A stretch of DNA of 64,000 bases from NCBI GenBank assembly GCA_021234155.1, contig JAJEKV010000031.1:3623347-3687346 (forward strand). Reading direction: 5' to 3'. The DNA is from Isoetes taiwanensis (taxonomy: Eukaryota > Streptophyta > Lycopodiopsida > Isoetales > Isoetaceae). Position 1 is the first letter of the stretch, and each line of letters opens with the position of its first letter. Below the pieces are notes generated by a model that searched no databases, was not told the origin of the DNA, and was given only the letters and a program-made list of their open reading frames with translations. Of this stretch, positions 20,945 to 32,226 are shown one piece after another. The translations under genes and the position numbers were made by a program.

Positions 20945-23900
20945 AATTTTTTTTTGATTTCTTGGCATCTGCAAAAGCCAACATAGACTGCGAGAAGAGA
21001 GAAGTTACCTTCAACGCAGCTAATGGAGCCCGCGTAACTATAAAAGGTGAACCATTCAACCCTATCATGCAGTCTATGTCCATCCGACAATTATATAAAG
21101 CTATACGCAAGCAAAAGCTCCTCTGCGTTATCAGACTTGCTTCCATTGAGTCAGATGCTAAGCAACACCAAGTAATCAACACCTTGCCACGGGGGATTGC
21201 CAGTATTCTCCATGAATTTAGCGATCTTTTCCCAGACGAGATCCAGAAGCTTCCTCCTTTTAGAGGGGTAGAATGTGAGATAGCTTTAGAGCCAGGTACT
21301 AAGCCTACCAGCAAGGCCCCGTACCGTATGAGTCCCCCAGAGTTGGCAGAGCTTAAGAAGCAACTTCAAGAGCTACTAAACCTAGGTTTTATTCGACCTA
21401 GCGTTTTCGCCTTTTGGCCCCTATTCTTTTGTAAAAGAAAAGGACGGCTCCTTGAGAATGTGTATTGATTATCGGCAACTCAACAAGCATACCATCAAGA
21501 ATCGCTATGCTTTGCCGAGGGCAGATGATCTAATGGATCAGTTGCAAGGGGCCAAGTATTTTTCAAAGATTGATCTTCGCTCGGGATATCATCAGATAAG
21601 GATTAAAGAGGAGGACATCCATAAAGCTGCTTTTAAGCACTAGATATGGGCATTATGAGTTTACCGTTATGCCTTCGGATTAACTAATGCCCCAACGCGT
21701 TTATGCGGTTAATGAATGATGTTTTCCGACAATACTTGGATGATTTTGTTGTTATTTTCTTTGACGACATTCTCATCTACAGTAAAACTCTAGAAGAGCA
21801 TGGGAAACATCTTAAATTGGCCCTACAAAGTTTAAGACGTCATCAGCTTTTGCCAAGTTCTCTAAGTGCAAGTTTGCCCTCCAAAGGTTGATTATTTGGG
21901 CCATATCATTTTGCAGAGGGAATTGCTACAGATCCCGGCAAAGATAGAGGCCGTAAAGGGAATGGCCTATTCGGGTAATGTTTCCGAAGTCCGAAGTTTC
22001 CTAGGGTTAGCCGGATATTATCGGAAATTTGTTAAGGATTTTGCAAGGATTGCAGCACCTCTTACAAATCTTACAAAGCATGAGAAGGTGAAGGATTGGA
22101 TGGAGCAATCGGAAAACTAAGGTTCAGGGAAGTTTCAAAGCAGCTTAAAGATGCCTTAACGCCAGCGACCGTTCTCGCGTTGCCCGATCCTCGACAAGGA
22201 TAAACTAGTGGCCACTGATGCGGTCAAATTGCCCTTTGGTGGAGTCCCGATGCGGAGGGGAGGGTTATTGCCTATGATTCAAAGAAGATGAAGCAGACGT
22301 GTAACAGCGATATCCTACCCATGATCGAGAACGTTAGCTTGTTGTTGCGCCTTGCGAATATGGAGACACTACCTCCTTGGTAGAAGATTCAGTTGGACAC
22401 GGATCACCAAAGTCTCAAGTTATTTATCCACCCCGAGAATCTCAACCTCCGTCAGAGGAGATGGATGGAATTTCTTGAAGAATATGATTTTGAGATCATG
22501 TAACTTGGCAAGCACAATGTGGTTGCGGATGCCTTGTCACGCCATCCTTTGGTAACCCGAACCCATTGTAATGCAATTTCTACACTCACCAGTGAGTTTG
22601 GGAAACAGATACAACAAACCTTGGCCACGGATCCCGAGTTCTGTGAAATTTGGAGTAGTCTGAGTAAGGAGGCACGCACGGATAAAGAACGCGAAGCTTT
22701 CCGTTTATATAAGAAAGAGGGCAATTTGTTGTACCACAAGGATAAGTTGTGTGTACCTCAGACTTCCGGAGTGCGTAAGTTAATCCTCCATGACACACAC
22801 AACAGCCCTATAGCTGGACATGCAGGGTTTATGAAGACCTATTTTAAGATCCGCTCTAGTTACTTTTGGCCTTCGATGAAGAAGGATATTGCTAGATACA
22901 TTAAGTAGTGTCAAGTGTGTCAGCAAACCAAGGCGGAGCAATTAAGAGTTCCAGGAGAGTTACAGCCTCTGGATGTGCCCAACGCAAAGTGGGAAGTGAT
23001 AACCATGGATTTCATTGTGGGCCTTCCACGAACTCTCCGTGGCTATGATGCACTAATGGTGGTCGTCGACAAATTGTCAAAAATGGCTCACTTCTTGCCA
23101 TGTCGTACCACCGACACCGCCTTCGACACCGCCTTGCTCTTCGCAAAGGAGATCTTCAGGTTGCACGGAATGCCACGGGTTATTGTATCTGACAGGGATC
23201 CCAAATTTGTAAGTGCATTCTGGAAAGATTTCTTCGCCACCATCCAGACCAAGCTTGCTATGAGTACAGCATATCATCCTCAAACAGATGGTCAGACAGA
23301 GCGTACCAATCGTATTATAGAGGATATGCTACGAAGTTATGTGTGGAGTAAGCAATCCCAATGGGCTGACTATATTTATCTGGTCGAGTTTGCCTATAAC
23401 AGTATGAAACAGGAGTCTTCCAGAATGTCTCCTTTCATGATAAACTATGGTTATCAATGCCTTACTCCTGACACATGGCACAACCCCGTTTCGAAAGTGG
23501 AGGTTTCTCAACAACTCCTCCTGGAGATGCAAGCTCTGGTCGAAGAAGTTCGTGGTTACTTGTTAGCTGCACGCAGTCGTCAAAAGAGTGTAGCCGATAA
23601 GCACAGGACCCCACGAGTCTTCCAGGTGGGTGAATCGGTTTGGCTTAAGATTAAGGTAAAACAAGCCAAGCTTAAGATTGGTAACTGCAAAAAGCTAGCA
23701 CCCAGATGGGCTGGGCCGTTCAAGATCACTGAACGTATTGGGGAGCAAGCATATCGTCTGGATTTGCCACCCCGCTTGAAGATCCACAAGGTCTTTCATG
23801 TAAGTCTTCTAAAGCAGCACACCCCAGATCCAGAGGAGATCCTGGATACACCCACCCTACTTGAGATGACAGAAGAGCAGTTAGATATAGTGCCTGAAGC

Positions 23901-24135
23901 TCTTCTTGATCGAGCATATAAGCAGACTCGAAGGACCCAGCTGCTGCAATACTTGGTCAAGTGGAAACACTTGCCAGTCGAGGATGCTACGTGGGTGATG
24001 GAAACAGACCTTGAGAAGCACTATCCGGACTTCATGCGCGAATCTCAAGGCCGCACCATCAACGATGCTATCAACCCCGCTCCCGGCGGTAAGCTTGAAG
24101 GCTTGATTCGCCAAGATCAGGCAGTAGAGGGGTAG
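20945..24135 (+). pseudogene. Chromovirus pol polyprotein (PR-RT-RH-IN-chromodomain)
   Basis: Known role of the family: copies the element's RNA into DNA and integrates it. Visible parts in order: a protease remnant (FLASAKANIDCEKREV) and the RT entry ([19 protein letters not shown], about 21455-21520). The YxDD box is read as FFDD within [12 protein letters not shown] (21757-21792), followed by the SFLGLAGYYRKFVKDFA region. RNase H is badly eroded (22130-22500), with the ADALSRHP linker retained. The integrase HHCC zinc site is split by a stop between its His and Cys pairs (22906). The D,D,E triad is present (TMDFIVGLP, VSDRDPKF, GQTERTN). The chromodomain (LVKWKHLPVEDATWV) is near 23955-24000. 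Frameshifts near 21440, 21640 and 21880 and several stops disable it. The longest intact frame is 22915-24135, which covers integrase and chromodomain. Confidence 0.9.
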
Positions 24136-24717
24136 ATGCATCGTAGTTGACAACAGTTACCGATGATGGGATCACCTTCGTGTTCCTTAGGACGTGGTGT
24201 ACTGTCAATGTGGACACGACCGCGAACTGCTTGTAAAGCATGTAGATCATAGCCGCATTCGTCTTGGCTATAATAGGAACTTGACCATTCCTTACGCCGC
24301 AATGAATTGCGAACCATAGGCATGATAGGTTCCTTGTAGATAAATTTTCTTTTGATTCTTGTAGGGGGTGGACCCTTCAACCACAACCTAATTATTTTAT
24401 CTATACAAACTGATATATTGACATGTGCAGGCCAGTGAGCAGTACGTGACCTGCCCATGTTAGAGGGTTGCTGATGGCCCGATTTCTTCACTTTATGTTG
24501 TCTACATGTTTGTTTATTGTTCCACTGATGTTGGTATTGGATTTTGGTCCTTGAACTTTTTAATTATGATAATCATGTGAACTGCACTTTGGTGCTTAAA
24601 TTGTTCTAAACTTTGAAGTTTTAATATATTACCTTCTGAAATAAGGAATTTCCTTCCTTCATAATGTCATTTACTACATTTGTATCTAACCCCAATGCTG
24701 AGGACAACATTAATTCT

Positions 24718-24730
24718 AAGGAGGGGAGAA
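24718..24730 (+). promoter_or_regulatory. Polypurine tract of chromovirus copy 1
   Basis: The purine run aaggaggggagaa lies directly before the LTR start (TGTGATGTTCC). In this family it primes plus-strand DNA synthesis. The equivalent site of copy 2 (aaggaggtgagaa) is at 34791-34803, with two pyrimidine/purine changes. Confidence 0.8.
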
Positions 24731-26185
24731 TGTGATGTTCCAAGTATTTATACGGTATACGTATAAATATATTGACACGTCACCCAGTATAGATACGCCA
24801 CCATGGGGTATGGTAACCTAGGGGGTTGACTTAAAAGGGATTAAATTAGCTATGCTAATTTAATTATTAAGGATAATAACCTATAATTAAGGAACTCATA
24901 TTTAAAAGGCATAATTAAGTTAATTATGGTTTGGGAAGGCGCCACGTGGTCACCATCGATTGGCTAACATGGTAATGCTAATTGAGACCAATAGGGTGGA
25001 TCACCAGCCCCATATCAGCCACTATTCACCTTGAGCAGTGGAGCGCCACCCTTGTGACCAGAACTGAGCGCCACCTTGAGCAGTTGGACGCCACCCTTGT
25101 GACCAGAGCTGAACACCAAGACCGAGAAGATGGAAATCCCCAATGATAACGGGTCCAGCAGAAACACAGGTGGGTGGCTAGTGTAGTTGTGAATTCTAGG
25201 ATAGCGCCCTTGTTGGGCACATGTTGGGTTGGTCGTCTGTTCTCTCTGTGTTTATACTCGTAGGAACTAACCCTTGATTGTAAAGGTAAGTTCGTTCTCT
25301 TTATATTCTGATTCTGGGATTGTTTTCAAAGGATGGATTGTTAGTTTCTTTGCATAGTATTACTCTTGGAAATGGGGATTTCACGGGAGGGTAGAGACCT
25401 CTGAGCCCATTTATTGTAGTATGCTCCTAGATAAAGCCCTGTATTATCCCATTAAATGCGGCCTGTGCACAAGAGCCCACCGGGTCATAGATGCTATGGA
25501 CTGGCTTAGCACCAGACAAGGAACACAGTGGTGAAGTGGAGGTGGGGTCTTGCACGAACATAAAGGCTCCGAGACTCCTGGCAAGTGGGCTAGGCCTAGG
25601 ACAGCCTGGGTCACGTGAGGGCGGGTATGGGTCCGACACTCCCCTCGGGGTGTAGAGGTGTGACCCGCATGGGGCACCTTGCACTTTTGAGTAGATTTAG
25701 GTGAGTAAATTGCACGGATGCAGGATGGGGGGTCGCTGATGCGTACGTATTCTCTAGCTCACCCATGGAACCCTTGTGATTCCGAAGGGGACGCTTCTCG
25801 ACCTGCCTCATCGGATAGGGGCTTCATGAACCCCGGAGTAGGCTCGGCCAGGTGATGCCTCGAGCCTGCGTCTCCTAAGGCTATAGCGGCCATAGCGTGA
25901 ATTGACCCATCCGCAAAGTGTGCAATGGGAGAGGCGATGGAGTGGACAACCCTAGCCGATGTTCTATGCCAGCCAACGCCATGCCAAGACTCGGTCTGCT
26001 GATCTCTTGAGGCCCAACCGTCAGTCGATCCTCACTGGAGTCTGAGCCGGGGTAGAACCTGAGGTTTGGGGTGTTTTCTTAGGTTTAGATGCATATTCTT
26101 TGTCGTTAGTATTTGGATGGATATGCCACCCTTCGTGGTGGTTATTTATATGTAACCATCATTCATTTAAATTGGATTTATGTCA
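24731..26185 (+). repeat. 3' LTR of chromovirus copy 1
   Basis: Begins TGTGATGTTCC after the polypurine tract and most likely ends near ...ttatgtca at 26185, about 1455 bases. Its limits are supported by the second LTR copy, which shares the start (34804) and the body up to the ccacccttcgtggtggctat phrase. Internal features include the palindromic tatttatacggtatacgtat near the left end and an attaaattagctatgctaat hairpin. Frames at 25427-25811 (minus) are not genes. Where transcription starts was not determined. Confidence 0.8.
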
Positions 26186-26331
26186 GGATTTTGGACCATT
26201 TTGGCACTGCAACTTTTTCCCGGGTTAGTAAATTTGCATCGAGAATGTGACTTTTTTTTATAACAGCACAACATGATTGCATTAAAAATTAAAAATATTT
26301 CACATATGCATGTCGAGTTACATATTGCCAA

Positions 26332-29300
26332 TTACTTCTCGGAATTGACCCCTAGAGATATCATAGCTTTCTTCCTCACTTCCACAGGTATTGTAACCCT
26401 AGCAGTCTTGCCTGGGATGACCTTTGGGGTCCATGAAAACAAAATAGTATCTAACTCAACCCAATCATCACCTTCAATAGGGTTTCTCTTCCATTTCTTT
26501 GTCCAAGGTCTCTATACCTTTCTTCCCTCTCGCCATTGCATTTTAAGCGGGTGCTTTGGACACCACCACTCCACACCGAGAACTTTGTTCACATTGCGGT
26601 CACCTACTTCTTTGCAAACCCTCGAGATGGTGTAACCCATCCACACAGTGGTATATCTCTTTTGCGCTCTGGTACTATAAGTGCAAATTGATGGTAAAAG
26701 CAAGTCATCTTTCGGATCATAATCCTCCAGCCCAAGATATTTAGGCCTTCTTTCCTAGGACCAACATAGTGTTTTTCAAGCAATTTGGAGGAGCCATGGA
26801 CTTGCGAATACTACTAACCACATCATCGGCTTCCTCGGGTAATATCAAGTCTCTCCACCTAGTCTTAGGTAGCCATCCATCTTTGAGTTCATCAGAGGAT
26901 GTGTCTACTTGTCCCAATAATCCATGTACCTGTGTCCAATAATCTATCAATGCAAGGTTACTTGATGTAGTCAGAAATGCCGTCCAATGTGCTTTGCAAT
27001 GAATCCACCTCTGGAAAAGGCTTAAGAGCTTTTGGTTGACCCCTTGGAATCTTAGGTTTACCATTTTCATCTTCGTGCCATATAGGTACTCCCTCATCTG
27101 GCCTCCATTTATCATCTGAAGGTCTCATCTTCCATTGCATGATTGGCTTATTTCCCATGACCGAAAGAAAAAACGAAGAGGTCTAGATTGACCTTCCATA
27201 TCAAGAGCATAACCTTCGATAAAATTCTTCCAATCAGGCACCTCCTGTATGATCAACCCTATAGGAGAAGGTGAAATGCATTCACTAAGAACTTTCATTA
27301 GTCTAGGAAGATTGGTCACAGTTTGAGATTTCAACTGCGCACTATACTTCCCAAACAATGCATCCACATCCTCATGAGTATGTCCAGGCATTAAGAACCC
27401 TAAATTCACTCTTTCAAAGACACCCACGGCTGTTAAATAAGATAGGAATGAGAACATATACCTGTTTTTATTCTGTCCAGCACAATTGTCAAGTTGGAGG
27501 AGGAACCTTGGTGGTAGATCTCGAGGTTGGGGGGGCGTGAACTTGAGGCTCCAACATGTTGAAGCACCCCGACTTCCTAAACCTTGCCTTAGTAAACTTC
27601 TCTAAATTATTAGGCTTTCTATCCAACAATGCACTGAAGAGTGGTTGGCTACCACCTCCAGGGTTGTGGAGGTCACCGGAATAACCACTCTCATAGTTCC
27701 TCAAGCACCTCATCACACTTCCAATATGAAAATCAGGACCATCACTCCACAATTGCAAACTAAAATGGCCATAATAAATTGGCACCCTGCCATGCACTAT
27801 TGCACCTGTCAGAGAGACTTGCAAAGGATAAGCTCTATTGATTTGCTTGGGTATGTAACTATATCTTTGTGGCAAACAAGTCTTGATTGATCCATCTTGT
27901 CATGTATAATACAAACATAGTTATTGGGTTCCAAACATGATAATGTTCTCCACATCCAATAAGTGGATCTACATGATAGTTGGTCTGTCATGTGATCTTT
28001 CATTTGCTCCTTATCTTAGCCCTTTGGCTTGGTTGCTTGGTCTTATCAAGAATCTCTTTCAACTTAGCACACAATGTTGCACTTTGCAAAGTTGTTGAAG
28101 TGTCTATAGTGACATGCTTGAAGTGCTTGCTCCATAGTCTCGAAGGTCGGGTTGAGATATTGCGGTACCTGTAGTTCTCGAAGCAAAGCATTGACTTCCT
28201 CCAATATGCTCTTCTGGGTACAATGGGATGGCAATCTCTTCTCGACAACTATTTTTCCCTGTTGATCTTTCCTACTTTTATGTGGCATATTCTCAGCATT
28301 GAATTCAACATATTTTTCAAAAACCTCCCTAGCAGCCAGGATCCTAGAAGTTGGCCTCAACATGCCATTATTTCCATGTAATGCAATTTTACTCCCCTTT
28401 GCATGACTTGCTTGCCAATTTTGCCAAGTTCATTAGGGATTTTTTGAGATCATAAAAGGGCCTTCTAAGAACTGCTGACTAAGCTATATGAACTACCAAT
28501 CAGAAAACAGTATTGGTAATCCAGTCAGCAAAACAGTTATAACTAACTCACTGGATCACATTTTCTAGCATAAGTGTTGATAGAAAAGTCCAAATGAGCT
28601 CTTGTTGGGTGCAATAGATAGATCTCATTGAGATCTTTCCAACCTTGGGTGGTTTGCATATCTTTTAGCCCTGTAGGAGAGTAAAAAGTGGTAAAAACCA
28701 TATTTTTGGCATTTTGACAATCATAAGTGGTTAAAATATGTGCAAAGCACCTAAGATTAGAAAGATCTCAATGAGATCTATCTATTGCACTAAACGAGAG
28801 CTCATTTGGACTTTTCTATCAACAGTTATACTAGAAAATGTGATCCAGTGAGTTAGTTATAACAGTTTTGCTGACTGGACCCGTCAGGCTCTGATTTCTG
28901 ATTGGTAGTTCATTTATCTTCATTTGACTTAGTTGGCATGTTTTGAAGGCCCTTTTTTAATCTCAAAAAAACCCTAATGTGAAATTGGAATGCCATGAAT
29001 ATGTATCCATGCAACTTTACATATCCATATCCCTAGCAGTGGGTATTTTTTTTTCTTTGGAAATTGTTCATCTTGAAGTGCAAGCTCATGAATGGAGTAC
29101 ATGTAAGTCCTCCTCTCATCACAAGTATACTCTTGGAAGGTGGCTCTTGCTTCCACCAATTCATCAATTTCAAACTTCTGAACACAATTAGCCCAACAAC
29201 ATTCCATTCCCCTTACCTTAGTCAGAGCTTCACGTGAACAATCACTACTTGACTTGGACCTCTTGCTAGGATAATGTTTCACCACTGAGTGTGCCCTCTT

Positions 29301-29720
29301 CTCTGAAAATGTGGTCCTGGCAGCTATTGGAGGTGCATTAAGAAAATCAGTGTCATCCACAACCTCTGGCTCTGGTAAAAGGAATTCTCCTATAAACTCA
29401 ATGCAGGCTATAGGCCATGGCATGACGCATGGAACCTCCAATTGTTTAATACAAGCAGTGCAATCCTGGTGATTTGATCCTTTTTCCTTCCATTTTTCCT
29501 CTAAACTTGTTATGGCCACACCCACTTTATCCTCTCCTAACCTTTCATCATTGACAGCCTGGATAGGATCAGCTAGTATGATAGTTCCTTCACCTACTAG
29601 CTCCTTATTGCATTGGTGCTTCACTTTCACCTTCTTATTCTTCCAATCCAACCTACTGTAGAGGACAATTTGCTTAGTAGTCTCAGCCTCAACACCCTTT
29701 GGGAGGTCCACAGCATTGAC
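26332..29720 (-). pseudogene. DUF7869-like gene, locus 1 (decayed)
   Basis: Multi-part gene of a family I match to plant/animal DUF7869-type proteins, which I infer to have an RNase H-like, transposase-like fold. In order on the minus strand: an exon opening right after a splice acceptor (cttgtag, then GTCAATG) at 29720; the VLYSRLDWKNKKVKVKH segment; a Cys-rich segment (ECCWANC, 29200 region); and HGIPIS, where a foldback element intrudes. Then follow SKIALHGNNG, AENMPHKSRKDQQGKIVVEKR, a CxxC-like AKCN/LCAKLKE site, IYYGHFSLQLWSD and the core LDNCAGQNKNRYMFSFLSYL. Next come GHTHEDVDALFG and a C-terminal VWMGYTISRVCKEVGD to DDWVELDTILFSWTP module. Frameshifts near 28100 and 27150 and stops near 27990 and 26740 break it. 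The catalytic-looking Asp and HxHEDxD residues survive. The stop codon is at 26332-26334. The function is not proven. Confidence 0.6.
28431..28979. mobile_element. Foldback MITE inside DUF7869-like exon
   Basis: A 549-base insertion with very long terminal inverted repeats. The left arm (cattagggattttttgagat...) and the right arm pair over about 230 bases, with roughly one difference per eight to ten bases, leaving a central loop of under 100 bases around 28680-28740. It separates HGIPIS from the next codons (TWQNWQ) of the host gene, which are continuous when compared with locus 2. No target-site duplication of two bases or more is evident. Confidence 0.85.
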
Positions 29721-29739
29721 CTACAAGAACAATGTTTAC

Positions 29740-30290
29740 AATGGGGTAACAATGTGATAAGAACATGTGGTAACAATCTTGAAACATGTTGGATGGATAG
29801 GCATTACATTTTTACCCTTTTTAGGATCCACACGCTTCACCTATATAAAGTGAAATGTCTTAGTATTAGTCAGAAAAAAAGGACAAAGTAATTTTGAGAA
29901 CCGATTAAAGGGAACTCTAAGAAATGCCAAGAAAACCATTAAATGGACAAATATATGTTGTAAGTGCAGCCAAAAATAGGTTGTAAGTATAGCTCAGGCA
30001 TAGGTAATTATTGCAAAATTAATGGTAACATAGGGTGTATGCTAGTAGTACTAATGAGGTAAGTATAGGTCGTGAATCTAGATGGGCCAAAGTTGGTTGT
30101 AAGTATAGCTGGGGTCTAGGTAATTATACAAAATTAATGAAAACATAGGTTTTAAGTATAGCTGACATGTGGGTAATTCTATAGAGAATTATGATAACCT
30201 AGGGCGTAATTAATTCAATAGAAGTAATGATAGGTAATTCGTATATGATATAAATCTTGAATGATGTGATGGAATCATAATTACAACCGC
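29740..30290. other. Upstream spacer with direct repeats
   Basis: Non-coding. Three diverged copies of ggttgtaagtatagctnrgg followed by taggtaatta and caaaattaatg lie near 29978, 30094 and 30149. It may be the intron upstream of the DUF7869-like exon, since a splice acceptor ends it at 29721. Confidence 0.45.
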
Positions 30291-30351
30291 GCCTATAAGA
30301 AACCCTCCATTCTTTCAACCGCCAATCCTTTCTTCCTTTCTTCCTTCTACC

Positions 30352-30828
30352 ATGGTGAGCCATGCTGCCCGGCCTCGTCCCGCTCCATCCCGCCGGACTC
30401 GCCTCCGAGAGGCAAAGAGGCAGGTAAAAAAATTGATAAAGAAATCCATTCCCCCCTCCCGCAGATGCCGCTGTGGCTGTGGCTGCTCTCCGCACCACAG
30501 TCCGGATAATTGCGAGGAGTTATTTCTTCAGGGCAAGCTTCGCCCGGGAAAAGATTATCTGAGCACCAGCACCAGCAGCCCCGAGTCCCCCCATACTCCC
30601 CTTGATTCAGATGAGGAGATGGAGAACGAGATTGAGAAAGAAGAAGAAATGGAGGAAGCAGATGAAGAATGGCGGGAAGAATTAGAGGAAGAAAAAAAGC
30701 AGCTGATTATGGACGCCCTCTCCTCCTCCGATGATGAAGATGTTGCCGAAGACATCCTGACGAGGATGGCAGATGAAAGCTCAGAGGAAGAAGAGGAGGA
30801 GGAAGAAGAGGAGGAGGTAGAGGGCTGA
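30352..30828 (+). CDS. Hypothetical protein, basic N-terminus and acidic C-terminus
   Basis: A 158-codon frame starting at ATG in a ccATGG context after a pyrimidine-rich leader and a possible TATA element (ctataag, 30290-30296). Residues 1-45 are strongly basic (RPRPAPSRRTRLREAKRQ, KKLIKK) with a Cys cluster CRCGCGC. Residues about 80-158 are Glu/Asp-rich with helical, coiled-coil-like stretches and end in a run of Glu. Two aataaaa signals lie downstream (30985, 31124). The acidic tail recalls histone chaperones or transposon accessory proteins, but I recognise no domain. Codon order is intact over the full length, unlike its neighbours. Whether it is expressed, or is part of the flanking transposon, is unknown. 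Confidence 0.4.
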   Translation: MVSHAARPRPAPSRRTRLREAKRQVKKLIKKSIPPSRRCRCGCGCSPHHSPDNCEELFLQGKLRPGKDYLSTSTSSPESPHTPLDSDEEMENEIEKEEEMEEADEEWREELEEEKKQLIMDALSSSDDEDVAEDILTRMADESSEEEEEEEEEEEVEG

Positions 30829-30875
30829 TTTTTTTTTTGTTTTTGTTATTTAGTTTTTGGATCAGAAGAGCGAGC

Positions 30876-31215
30876 TAGGCATCTCCTTAAACTGCCTAGA
30901 ACCGTAATTTTGTAACACGTGTTGGGCATCTCCTTAAACCGCCTAGAACTTACGTATTTTTGTAACACGGACACTGGCAACTCTAATAAAAGGCCTTATG
31001 TAAACTTTTTCAATGGCAATACAAGGATTCTTGACTGCAATATGTTTTTTAGTTTCTACTCTAACTTGAAAGCGTGTAATCGTAATTTTCGGCAGTAAGC
31101 TGTTTTGAATTCTGGCAACTCAAATAAAAGGCCTTATGTAAAAATGTTCAATGGCAATACAAGGATTAATGACTGCAATATATTTCTTTAGTGTCAACTC
31201 TAACTTGAAGGCATA
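30876..31215. repeat. Duplicated 3'-flank segments
   Basis: Two tandem duplications: gggcatctccttaaac-gcctagaac (about 30881 and 30925), and a longer unit with ctggcaactc-aataaaagg and tcaatggcaatacaaggatt (about 30976 and 31116). The second unit carries the putative polyadenylation signal of the preceding frame, in duplicate. No coding potential. Confidence 0.65.
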
Positions 31216-31262
31216 AGCGTAATTTCTTGAAACCGTTTTGAATTGGCTCTTTAATTCTTAAT

Positions 31263-31462
31263 TTTTGAGAGAGCTGAAGTGAGATCACTAAAGCGAAAAA
31301 TATGTTTATGTACAAAATGTTTAAATTGTCAAGCAGTCCAATACACTTGGCGTGAATTACACCGGTAATTCGCTTTATGCAGTTCACGCCAGGCGTGTAT
31401 TGGATCTGCACAATGTAAACATTTTGCACACAAACATATTTCGCGCCTGGCGTGATTTCACT
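31263..31462. mobile_element. Foldback MITE with GC-palindrome arms, copy 1
   Basis: Arms: gagagagctgaagtgagatc, then atatgtttatgtacaaaatg and tccaatac on the left. On the right, gtattgga, caatgtaaacattttgcac and aaacatatttcgcgcctggc. The right end lacks the final cagctctctcaaa found in copy 2, so this copy is truncated or diverged. The right arm carries the palindromic motif tttcgcgcctggcgtgattt (31439-31458). Confidence 0.75.
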
Positions 31463-31730
31463 TCTATGAACAGTTAGACCTGAATTAGTAAACGGCACCA
31501 TGCTCTGCTTGATCTATCTAATTCGATCTTTCATTCTTAATTTTGAGAGAGCTGAAGTGAGATCACGCCCGGTATGAAATATGTTTGTGTACAAAATGTT
31601 TAAATTGTCAAAGCGGTCCAATACCGCGCTGGCGTGAATTACACCACGATAATTAGCTTTATGCGCGTGTATTGGACCCGCGACAATGTAAACATTCGCA
31701 CACAAACATATTTCGCGCCTGGCGTGATTT
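31383..31730. repeat. GC-rich palindrome cluster 1
   Basis: Four forms of the palindrome gcgccaggcgc with AT-rich shoulders, within the two MITEs: 31383-31399 (ttcacgccaggcgtgtatt), 31439-31458, 31623-31640 and 31711-31730. They are related to the dispersed copies at 51.1-58.3 kb. Confidence 0.75.
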
Positions 31731-31746
31731 TTCAGCTCTCTCAAAA
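31540..31746. mobile_element. Foldback MITE with GC-palindrome arms, copy 2
   Basis: Complete 207-base foldback. Outer arms ttttgagagagctgaa and cagctctctcaaaa are complementary, as are the inner gaaatatgtttgtgtac and cacaaacatatttc segments and the gtccaatac/gtattggac pair around a short centre. It shares the left flank tcttt-attcttaattttga with copy 1, so the pair is probably a tandem duplication. No gene lies in 31750-32220. Confidence 0.8.
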
Positions 31747-32226
31747 AAAATGACAAAGCATTCCAAGAAATTACAAAGCATCGCTTTAAAAGTACAATAC
31801 AGGATACGCGCATGGCATTTAAGTTACAACTGAATGGTATTAGCTCATGGCCGTGCTATGGAGGGGCTTGAATTGGAAAATGCTAAGCTGATAATTAGAG
31901 TTGCAGACCACGAAGCTGCACTATTTTATTTGCCAGAATACTGAGGAACAACACACAGATTAATAACACCTAGATAAATAACACACAGATGTAATTAAAA
32001 CAATGTAAAGAATGCCATCCATGTAAAGAATATCCCATCCATGTAAAGAAAACAGTGTTTTTTGAATTCCTGAATGCTCTGGTCTGCAGGCCTTATATTT
32101 TTGCAATTTTGAAAGAATGGTCTGGCATGCAAGCCTTTTAATTTCATACATATGACAGAATCAGTTTGTGCATTTTAGTATGAGCACTCAATCTTCCTCT
32201 ATGTCTTCCAAGAAAATGAAACTCAC

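Larger units (their letters stand above)
20945..26185 (+). mobile_element. Ty3/gypsy chromovirus, 5'-truncated copy 1
   Basis: LTR retrotransposon remnant of about 5.2 kb. It begins inside the protease domain (gag, the primer-binding site and the 5' LTR are missing). It runs through reverse transcriptase, RNase H, integrase and chromodomain, then a 590-base non-coding stretch, a polypurine tract and the 3' LTR. The order RT, RNase H, integrase, chromodomain identifies the chromovirus branch of Ty3/gypsy. Several frameshifts and stops make it inactive. With only one LTR present, age cannot be estimated from LTR divergence. Confidence 0.9.

Noticed and set aside
23077-24153. Minus-strand frames within chromovirus copy 1
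   Set aside because: Opposite-strand shadows of the integrase/chromodomain frame.
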